Under the pieces are notes generated by a model. That model was given only the letters and a program-made list of their open reading frames with translations, was not told the origin of the DNA and made no database searches. A program made the position numbers and the translations under genes. 27,357 bases of DNA from JAAYZQ01 sp034428935 (lineage in GTDB: Bacteria; Chloroflexota; Anaerolineae; JAAYZQ01): the NCBI GenBank assembly GCA_034428935.1, contig DAOUHB010000215.1, forward strand, positions 1 to 27,357, in the 5' to 3' direction. Below are positions 21,121 through 27,357 of the stretch, in pieces (within the stretch, counting starts at the first letter, position 1; each line of letters opens with the position of its first letter).

Positions 21121-24100
21121 CTATCGCTGGTCGTGCGGCACGGTCACGGTGGCCGTTGCCACGGTGACGTTGCCGCAGGCATCGGTCACCTCGTAGGTGA
21201 TGGTATAGATCCGGCCGGTGCCGCCGCCGGCCCGCTCGGCCCGCAGGCTGAATGTATAGTCGTCGACGATTAGGATGTCATCCGGCACGTCGCCGTCGCC
21301 CAGTCCTTCGTCGGGCTCGTTGGACGTGACCGACACCAGCCTGATGGCCGGCGCCGGGTCAAAGTTGTCCGTGGCCACCACCGTGGCGACCACCATGACG
21401 TACTTGTGGTTGACCGGCCAGAGCGTATCCGGGCTGACCGACACCTCCACCACGGGCGGGATCTCGTCACAGACCTGGAGGCCAACGATCACCGGATCGT
21501 GGTCCGACGAGCGGAAGGGATCGGGCGCAAAGAGCGCATCCTGGGCCGGCTGCTTGAAGCTCATGTCATAGTCGATGAGGTCGGGCTCGTCGGCGTTGAT
21601 GTGCCAGATGGTCGTGCCCGTCACCTCGTCGAACAGGCTGGCGTTTGCCAGCCCGTGGTCCAGGTAGCCCAACTGGCCGTCAAAGACGTAAGAGTAGGCG
21701 TACTCGCCCACAAAGTGCCAGACGAGGTCGGTATAGCCCCCGGCCAGCAGGATGTCGATGGGATCTTCTTTGTCGTAGGCGTTCAGGTCGCCGATGATGA
21801 GCACATCGGCGTCGCCGCTGCCCGTGGGATCGCCCGCCAGCCAGTCGACCAGGACCTGCGCGCCCAGGGTGCGCGTCAGGTTGCAGTTGCCCTGCACCGG
21901 GTCGTCGTCGCCCGGGCCGCACGCCGAGCCTTTGGACTTCAGATGGTTCACGACCGCCGTGAACACGCCCCCGGTGGCATTGTCCATGAAGGCCTGCGCC
22001 AGGGCGGGGCGGCTCATCTCGTCCAGCTCCCCCTTATCATTGAGGTAGCCGAAAGGATTTGTAAAGGCCTGGTCGTCCAGGATGGCAGGAGCGCCCAGGG
22101 GCGTCACCGCGGCCGGCTTGTAGATGATTGCCTGGCGGATCGCGTCGATGCCCATGGCGCCGGTGGCGACGTAGGCATACGTGCCGGTACCCAGGACATC
22201 GTTGAGACCCGCCACCAGGTCGGCAGTGGGCACGTCGCCCGGATGGTTCTCGATCTCGATGAGCCCGACCACGTCGGCGCTCATGGTCGACAGGGCGGCC
22301 ACGATCTTGGCGCGCTGGCGCTCCAGCTCTTCCGGCGTGTCGGCCCCGCGGCATTCCTGGTCTCCAAGGGGACCGCAGATCCAGGCGCCGGTGTCGATGG
22401 TGGTAAAGTAGTTGAGCACGTTGAAGGAGGCCACCTTGAGGCTGCCGCCCACATCGTCGGGTTGGGCCGGGCGGGGATTGGCCGGCGTGTAGGCCGCGCC
22501 CGCGGTGGGCTGGATGCGGTACAGGTCAAAGCTATAGTCCACCACCCCGGTCACGTTCTGCAGCATGTCGCCCCCACGGAAGAGGTTGCTCAGGTCAAAA
22601 ATGCCGCCGTTGGGATGCAGCGCCGGATCCGGGTTCTGCGAGCCGCGCCCGTCATCCAGGGTGATGCGACTCAGGCTGTTGGTCAGCGCCAGGGCCTCGG
22701 CCTCCGGCGAGCCGGGCTCATAGACGGCCGTCGGCTGCATCTGGCGGTCGACGGCCAGGACGAGCTCGCCATAGCGGTCAAAGTCGAAATACTCGGCAAA
22801 GAAGAGGGGCTGCTCCAGCACGACGAGCATGCCCTCGTACCGCTCCAGGTCGTCGGGGCTCGCCAGTGGCAGCGATATGGGGGTTGGCGCCACGGGGCTG
22901 CCCCCGGAGCAGCGCCAGACCTGGCCCGCCGAGATCTCGGTCAGGTTGTAGTACTCTGAAACGACGCCGTGCACCCGCACCCGCTCGCCGGGGAAGACGT
23001 CGGTGCCGCCCGGCGCGTAGATAAAGATGCCGTCCGACGTGGCAGCGTTGGCATCGCCGCCAGGGTCCTGGATGTGGAAGCCGTTCAGGTCGCCGTGATC
23101 CGGACTCTCGTTGTTCTGAAAATCGCCGACCACGATCCCCTCGACGGCCACTTCCTGGCCGACCAGGGGGCTGGCCAGGCCGTCGCCCTGCACCTCATAG
23201 ATGGGCGTGTAGGGTTCGCCGCAGGGGTCGGCCTGGGGGACGTACACCGCGTTGGGCGCGCCGGGGGTGTTCAGCGCTTCGCCCAGGACGGGGCTCCCAG
23301 GGAAGCCGGGGATGCCGGCCAGGTCAAAGTCGTTGCGCACCCAGTCACTGGCAGAGTCGGTGTCCAAGCCGTCGGGGATACGCGAAGCGCCGCCGGGGGG
23401 AAAGCTGCCGAGCCCGTCGTAGTTCGGGCCGAGGACCGTAGTCCCGTAGGTTCGATCGTCCGCGCCACCGTCGTACACGGCCACGGAATCCACCAGCGCA
23501 TCCCAGGGTGTGACGTCCAGGATGCCATCGTTGTCCGTGTCCAGGTCCTGGCCCAATTCCCCAGCAAAGCCCTTGACAAGCAGGAGGCTCAGCGTGCCGT
23601 TCTCCAGGGCATTTGCAGGCAGATTCGCGAGCCAGAACCCAGCGGCATCGGTCGCGCCGGCGAGGATCACCTCGTCCACCACCCCGGCACCGGTGCCATC
23701 CCCTTCGATCTCCAGGATCGTGTAGGCGCTATAGTCGGTGCCTGGAGAGCCCCAGACTTCCACGTACTCCACGTCGGTGCCCGCGGTGCTGGCCGAAAAT
23801 TCGTTGATCTTGGGTTCCTGAAAGCCCGCTTCGCACAGATGCAGGGGCGAAGCGCTGTTGCGGGGGTTCGGCGCGCCGGTCGTGAAGTCCTCGTTGTTGT
23901 TGTCCGTGTCGATGCAACCCTCGCCGGCGCGGAAAGCGGCGGTCGTGTTGCTCAACCCTGGTGCGGCTCCTGCGCCCTCGTAAAAGTTGGCATTGCCAAA
24001 GCCCACCAGGTCGACGATGCGCGCCAGTTGCTCGGCAGAGCACGGCGCCGAGCCGCCGTTGCAGCCCAGCGAGTCAGTGCCCGTCACGAGGGCCACCTTG

Positions 24101-24528
24101 CCCGCCGTGGCGCCCATGGCGATGGGCGAGGGGTCCACTACATCGGGCGCCGGCAGCGGCGCGGTGCCGCCCGATCCCTGCGCTTCCTGGACCAGAAGAT
24201 ACTGGCCGGGCTGCAGCACTAGGTCCGGGAGCTCGGTCAACATCGTCGAGCTTGCGCCAAAGAGCCCCGTGCCGGTGGCACTGGCGTACTGCAGCGAGAG
24301 GCCGTTCAGCGAGACCGGCGCGTCACCGGCGTTAAAGAGCTCGATAAAGTCGTGCGTGTAATAGGCTCCGGAGTTGCCACCCCCGCCATAGACCTGGCTG
24401 ATGCGCAGCGGGTTCGCCGGCGAAGCAACGGCGACGGGTGACAGACCGGCAACGGGTAGCAGCGCAGTAACCAGGATTACCACCAACAGCCCGGCGATTC
24501 CACGTTCCAGGACTCGATGCTTTTCCAT
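21121..24528 (-). CDS. Secreted LTD/OB-fold/endonuclease-exonuclease-phosphatase nuclease (ExeM/NucH-like)
   Basis: This is a 1135-residue secreted protein. The signal peptide covers about residues 1-35 (positively charged start, hydrophobic core, AVASPA cleavage region). A lamin-tail domain follows (about 40-190, LRISQVYGGGGNSGAYYTHD), then a second LTD-like segment (about 235-420) and an OB-type domain (about 440-540). The catalytic EEP domain (about 695-1013) shows FNVLNYF, LIEIEN, NHLKSKG, GDLNAYD, LDHGLAN and SSDHDPV, so metal and catalytic residues are present. A C-terminal Ig/HYR-like domain (TLWPVNHKYV, TDACGNVTVA) ends in VPHDQR. Architecture matches extracellular DNases such as ExeM. 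The likely role is digesting extracellular DNA for phosphate or nutrients, or in biofilm turnover. ATG 24528 has GAAAGGAGA upstream; a longer reading to 24600 lacks one and buries the signal peptide. Confidence 0.94.
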   Translation of the reverse strand: MEKHRVLERGIAGLLVVILVTALLPVAGLSPVAVASPANPLRISQVYGGGGNSGAYYTHDFIELFNAGDAPVSLNGLSLQYASATGTGLFGASSTMLTELPDLVLQPGQYLLVQEAQGSGGTAPLPAPDVVDPSPIAMGATAGKVALVTGTDSLGCNGGSAPCSAEQLARIVDLVGFGNANFYEGAGAAPGLSNTTAAFRAGEGCIDTDNNNEDFTTGAPNPRNSASPLHLCEAGFQEPKINEFSASTAGTDVEYVEVWGSPGTDYSAYTILEIEGDGTGAGVVDEVILAGATDAAGFWLANLPANALENGTLSLLLVKGFAGELGQDLDTDNDGILDVTPWDALVDSVAVYDGGADDRTYGTTVLGPNYDGLGSFPPGGASRIPDGLDTDSASDWVRNDFDLAGIPGFPGSPVLGEALNTPGAPNAVYVPQADPCGEPYTPIYEVQGDGLASPLVGQEVAVEGIVVGDFQNNESPDHGDLNGFHIQDPGGDANAATSDGIFIYAPGGTDVFPGERVRVHGVVSEYYNLTEISAGQVWRCSGGSPVAPTPISLPLASPDDLERYEGMLVVLEQPLFFAEYFDFDRYGELVLAVDRQMQPTAVYEPGSPEAEALALTNSLSRITLDDGRGSQNPDPALHPNGGIFDLSNLFRGGDMLQNVTGVVDYSFDLYRIQPTAGAAYTPANPRPAQPDDVGGSLKVASFNVLNYFTTIDTGAWICGPLGDQECRGADTPEELERQRAKIVAALSTMSADVVGLIEIENHPGDVPTADLVAGLNDVLGTGTYAYVATGAMGIDAIRQAIIYKPAAVTPLGAPAILDDQAFTNPFGYLNDKGELDEMSRPALAQAFMDNATGGVFTAVVNHLKSKGSACGPGDDDPVQGNCNLTRTLGAQVLVDWLAGDPTGSGDADVLIIGDLNAYDKEDPIDILLAGGYTDLVWHFVGEYAYSYVFDGQLGYLDHGLANASLFDEVTGTTIWHINADEPDLIDYDMSFKQPAQDALFAPDPFRSSDHDPVIVGLQVCDEIPPVVEVSVSPDTLWPVNHKYVMVVATVVATDNFDPAPAIRLVSVTSNEPDEGLGDGDVPDDILIVDDYTFSLRAERAGGGTGRIYTITYEVTDACGNVTVATATVTVPHDQR

Positions 24529-24826
24529 AGTTCTCCTTTCACCCTGACTTGAGCAGGTGTTCAAAGGTCTGCACAGATGGTTAGCCACAGTGGAACACAC
24601 GGAAAGCCTGATTCAGGCTGAGGCACGGTCTGGACGCTTCACCTCCTTTCCCTGCAACAGTACAGCTTGCGAGAGACAAGCGAAAGCGAGCGCGGCCCTC
24701 CGAGCGAGTTTGCAAGAAGCGGGCGCCTGGCGGCCAGGATGGTGCCCAAGGCCGGCCACGAGGAGAGCGATGAATGGTGCAATGACGGACCCCGCCGATG
24801 CGGCGGACCGCACGTGATTGGCCTTC

Positions 24827-24855
24827 AGTGTAGCATCTTGAGCGGGGTTTGTCAA
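24827..24855 (-). promoter_or_regulatory. Sigma70-type promoter for the secreted nuclease
   Basis: On the minus strand TTGACA (24855-24850) is followed after 17 bp by TACACT (24832-24827), with TGC directly before it as an extended -10. The start is expected near 24820, giving a leader of about 290 nt. Confidence 0.7.
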
Positions 24856-24861
24856 GACGGA

Positions 24862-24878
24862 CGAGATTTGCAATCTCG
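24862..24878. promoter_or_regulatory. Perfect 7-bp inverted repeat upstream of nuclease promoter and kinase gene
   Basis: CGAGATT-TGC-AATCTCG lies 6 bp upstream of the nuclease -35 box and about 95 bp before the kinase start. It is relatively AT-rich and has no U-tract, so it looks more like a protein-binding site than a terminator. The response regulator encoded after the kinase is one possible ligand (inference). Confidence 0.45.
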
Positions 24879-24973
24879 GGTGCAGAATGCAAACAAACTG
24901 AAGGAGTTTATCGTTATATGAGTGTGCTGCTACGCCGGCTCCGATCACGGCGCGGCAGGACAGGGGGGAGAGA

Positions 24974-27118
24974 GTGTTGCCACAATCGGTGCGCGGCAGC
25001 CTGCGGGCCAAGATCATCGCCTGGTCGTTTGTGCCCACGGCGATCATCCTGGTCGCCGTAGCCCTCGTCAGCCTCTATGCCTACCAGTGGATGACCGAGA
25101 GCCTGGTGGTCGACCGCGACCGGGACATGACGAGGCTTTCCGCCGAACTGCTGGCCACGGAGCTGACGGCCTATACCGACCCCTTCTCGGATCAATTCCT
25201 GGCCATGTTCGACGGCCTCATTGCCTTTGATGCCGACGGCGAGGTGATGGCCACCGAGCCCCTGGCCGCCGGCCGGCGCCGGCCGGCCTGGCTCCGCGAG
25301 ATGCACCTGGCCAGCCTCACCGACTCGTCGCAGCCGGCCTTTTCCCGGGTCATCACCGACCGGGCGCTGGGCGAACAGATCGTGGTCGTCATCATTCCCC
25401 TGAAGGAGGAAGGGAGCGGGCCGAGCGGCGGCATCGCCGGCTATTTTCGGCTGGGCGCGCGCACCGACAGTGTCCTGAACCGCTCGGTGGCCAAGATCCG
25501 GCGCCAGGAGAGCAGCAACGTTTACCTCGTGGACAGCAGCGGCCGGGCGATCTACCACTCACAGCCCGAGTACATCGGCATCAGCCTGGCCGGCCAGGCG
25601 ACGGTGCAAAAGGCCCTGGCCGGCGCCCCCGAGGCCTACCGCACGCGCGACGCCGCCGGCCGCGAGATCGTCGCCAGCTTTGCCCCGGTGCCCGGCACCC
25701 CCTGGACCCTGGTCGTGGAGGAGGATTGGGCGAGCCTGATCCGCGCCAGCCGCCACTATGGGCAGCTCCTGTTGCTGCTCCTGGCCCTCGGCACCCTGAT
25801 CCCCACCGTCATTGTCAGCATCGGCGTGCGGCGCATCTCCCAACCCATCGCCGAGCTGATCCGCGCCGCCCAGGAGATGGCCGGCGGGCACTTTGGCCGG
25901 CGCATCACGGCCCATACCGGGGACGAGATCGAGGAGCTCGCCAGCCAGTTCAACCTCATGGCCGCCCAGCTCCAGGAATCGTACGCCTCGCTGGAGCGCA
26001 AGGTGGCCGACCGTACCCGCGAGCTGGCCACCCTCAACACCGTTGCCGCACAGGCCAGCCAATCGCTCGAGCTGGACGAGGTTCTCGGCTGCACCCTCGA
26101 CGAGGTGCTGGCCGCCGTCCGGTTTGACACCGGGCAGGCCTTTCGCCTGGACCCGGAGAGCCAGCGCCTGCTGCCCATTGTCCAGCGCGGGCTGTGGCAG
26201 GTGCCGGAAAACGGTGCCGGCTGCCTGCCGCTGGACTGTAGCCTGGCCGGCCGGGCGGTGGCGCGGCAAGAGCCCGTGGTCAGCCTGGCTGCCGAGGCAC
26301 CGGGCGGCGAGATGGACGACCTGGCAATGCGGGAGCAGGTGGCCGTCCTCGTCAGCGTGCCCCTCATCGCCCAGGGCCGGTCGGTGGGCGTCCTCAACCT
26401 GGGCAGCCGCTGCCCGCAGCCCATCCAGCCCGAAGAGTTGACGCTCCTGTCCGCCATTGGCCGGCAGATCGGGGTCGCCGTGGAAAACGCGCACCTGTAC
26501 GAGCAAGCCCAGCAACTGGCCGTCGTCAAGGAACGCAACCGGCTGGCCCGCGACCTGCACGACTCGGTCACCCAGGCGCTGTACGGCATCTCGCTCTATG
26601 CCGAGGCCGCCACCCGCCAGCTTGGGCTGGGCGAGGCGCCGACGGTGGCCGACCACCTGTTCGAGATCCGGGCCACTGCCCAGGAGTCGCTGCGCGAGAT
26701 GCGCCTGCTGATCTTTGAGCTGCGCCCGCCCATGCTGCGCAGCGAGGGCCTGGCCGCCGCCCTGCAGGCGCGCCTGGAGGCCGTGGAGGCGCGCGTCGGC
26801 ATCCAGACCAGGCTGCAGGTCGAGGGCGAGGAATCTCTATCTCCCCAGGTCGAGGACGGCCTGTATCGCATCGGCCAGGAGGCCCTCAACAACGCGCTGA
26901 AGCACGCCCGGGCGAGCAGTGTGGTCGTACGGCTGTGTCGCGGCCCGCGCAACGTGGTCCTCGAGGTCGTGGATGATGGCGTGGGATTTGAGCCGGCCGC
27001 CCCGAGCGGTTTCGGGCTGCGGGGAATGGAGGAGCGGGCCGCGCGCCTTCGCGGCACGCTCACAATTGACAGCGCCCCGGGTCGGGGCACCCGTGTTCGC
27101 GTGGAGGTGTGTCCGTGA
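24974..27118 (+). CDS. Membrane sensor histidine kinase, NarL/DegS type (CACHE-HAMP-GAF-HisKA_3-HATPase)
   Basis: This is a 714-residue sensor kinase. Helix one is at about residues 13-38, followed by an extracytoplasmic CACHE-like sensor (about 40-260, with the VYLVDSSGRAIYH strand typical of dCACHE) and helix two at about 264-286. HAMP (about 287-340), a short coiled coil and a GAF domain (about 365-515) come next. The HisKA_3 domain has phosphoacceptor H529 in RLARDLHDSVTQAL. The HATPase_c domain has N-box EALNNALKHA (636-645), DDGVGF (667-672) and GFGLRGMEERA. It senses an unknown extracellular small ligand and phosphorylates the downstream regulator. The start is GTG 24974 or the adjacent TTG 24977, with GGGGAG just upstream. 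Stop and next start overlap as TGATG, so the pair is translationally coupled. Confidence 0.96.
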   Translation: MLPQSVRGSLRAKIIAWSFVPTAIILVAVALVSLYAYQWMTESLVVDRDRDMTRLSAELLATELTAYTDPFSDQFLAMFDGLIAFDADGEVMATEPLAAGRRRPAWLREMHLASLTDSSQPAFSRVITDRALGEQIVVVIIPLKEEGSGPSGGIAGYFRLGARTDSVLNRSVAKIRRQESSNVYLVDSSGRAIYHSQPEYIGISLAGQATVQKALAGAPEAYRTRDAAGREIVASFAPVPGTPWTLVVEEDWASLIRASRHYGQLLLLLLALGTLIPTVIVSIGVRRISQPIAELIRAAQEMAGGHFGRRITAHTGDEIEELASQFNLMAAQLQESYASLERKVADRTRELATLNTVAAQASQSLELDEVLGCTLDEVLAAVRFDTGQAFRLDPESQRLLPIVQRGLWQVPENGAGCLPLDCSLAGRAVARQEPVVSLAAEAPGGEMDDLAMREQVAVLVSVPLIAQGRSVGVLNLGSRCPQPIQPEELTLLSAIGRQIGVAVENAHLYEQAQQLAVVKERNRLARDLHDSVTQALYGISLYAEAATRQLGLGEAPTVADHLFEIRATAQESLREMRLLIFELRPPMLRSEGLAAALQARLEAVEARVGIQTRLQVEGEESLSPQVEDGLYRIGQEALNNALKHARASSVVVRLCRGPRNVVLEVVDDGVGFEPAAPSGFGLRGMEERAARLRGTLTIDSAPGRGTRVRVEVCP

Positions 27119-27357
27119 TGCTGACAGAAATCGACAAGGGCCAGGCGCCAATCCGCATCTTGTTGGCCGACGATCACGCTATCGTGCGCAAAGGGCTGCG
27201 TGCCTTGCTGGTTACCGAGCCGGGACTGGAGGTGGTGGCCGAGGCCGAGAACGGGCAGCAGGCTATCGCCGAGGCGCGGCGCCTGTCGCCCGACGTGGTG
27301 CTCATGGACCTGGTCATGCCCGGCACCGACGGCCTGGAGGCCACGCGGCACATCCGG
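27118..27357 (+). CDS. Response regulator receiver domain, 3' end outside window
   Basis: The first 80 residues of a two-component response regulator are present. The acidic pair D18-D19 (LLADDHAIVRKGL), the phosphoacceptor D64 (VVLMDLVMPG) and the following GLEATRHIR are all as in NarL/LuxR-type receivers. The ATG shares its A with the kinase stop codon (TGATG). The window ends inside the receiver domain, so the expected helix-turn-helix output domain is not visible. It is the cognate partner of the kinase. Confidence 0.95.
   Translation, partial: MLTEIDKGQAPIRILLADDHAIVRKGLRALLVTEPGLEVVAEAENGQQAIAEARRLSPDVVLMDLVMPGTDGLEATRHIR

Larger units (their letters stand above)
24529..24973. other. 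Divergent intergenic region between nuclease and histidine kinase (445 bp)
   Basis: No gene is supported. It holds the nuclease promoter (24827-24855, minus strand) with a leader of about 290 nt running to 24529, and a perfect CGAGATT-TGC-AATCTCG dyad (24862-24878). No consensus promoter for the kinase could be found. A short out-of-frame reading from ATG 24918 has an AAGGAG at 24901-24906 but overlaps the kinase gene and is Arg/Cys-rich. I do not call it. Confidence 0.6.

Noticed and set aside
24849..24920. Plus-strand promoter for the kinase using TTGTCA or TTGCAA with TATCGT/TTATAT
   Set aside because: No pair has acceptable spacing together with acceptable hexamers.
24613..25047. 144-codon minus-strand frame upstream of the nuclease, covering its promoter
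   Set aside because: It would start upstream of the mapped-looking promoter and has no family resemblance; more likely non-coding leader.
24918..25061. Short reading frame with ATG 24918 and AAGGAG upstream, possible leader peptide of the kinase
   Set aside because: The spacing to AAGGAG is long, it overlaps the kinase gene out of frame, and the Arg/Cys-rich product looks random.

Overview
The window is GC-rich, densely coded bacterial DNA. It most resembles a Chloroflexota chromosome (Anaerolineae/Caldilineae-like). The reasons are a lipoprotein binding protein with a Thr/Pro/Ala/Glu-rich linker after the lipobox, a NarL-type CACHE-HAMP-GAF histidine kinase, a large secreted LTD/EEP nuclease, and AT-rich intergenic DNA built from ACGAAT-like words. 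This assignment is inferred from style, since no rRNA or other phylogenetic marker is present. I see no tRNA, CRISPR array, integrase or complete insertion sequence.

Layout. (1) 21-5081: a cytochrome P450 (+) convergent with a two-gene heterodimeric ABC exporter (-). The exporter has complementary degenerate ATPase sites. (2) 5082-6682: a divergent control region with two consensus sigma70 promoters facing away from each other and a shared inverted TTGACAAGG, followed by two tandem XRE-cupin regulators. The first regulator is probably read from a leaderless mRNA. (3) 6849-17350: one long co-directional locus with a lipoprotein peptide/opine-type binding protein, two permeases, two ATPases, an Asp/Glu/hydantoin-type racemase, HyuA and HyuB. 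It looks like an import-plus-ring-opening route for a hydantoin-, oxoproline- or other lactam-like compound. A strong hairpin separates the binding-protein gene from the permeases, and another closes hyuB. (4) 17417-17989: a protein I do not recognise, placed just behind that hairpin.

(5) 18107-18615: a gene graveyard. It holds a remnant of a DMSO-reductase-family molybdoenzyme operon (catalytic-subunit tail joined out of frame to the iron-sulfur subunit), abutting an AT-rich imperfect inverted repeat. (6) 18781-20946: an MBL-fold hydrolase with its own promoter, then a KimA/APC-type potassium transporter gene. The transporter gene has apparently lost most of its membrane domain by an in-frame internal deletion, and a structured leader precedes it. 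(7) 21121-24528 (-): a large secreted LTD/OB/EEP nuclease with a consensus-like promoter. (8) 24974-end (+): a histidine kinase translationally coupled to a response regulator cut off by the window edge.

The two cupin regulators lie between the exporter and the uptake/hydantoinase locus, in the same orientation as the latter. They are the natural candidates to sense its substrate and control one or both sides. The most unusual items are the miniaturised KimA gene, the divergent promoter pair with its leaderless regulator, the molybdoenzyme remnant, and the unknown protein behind the 14-bp hairpin.
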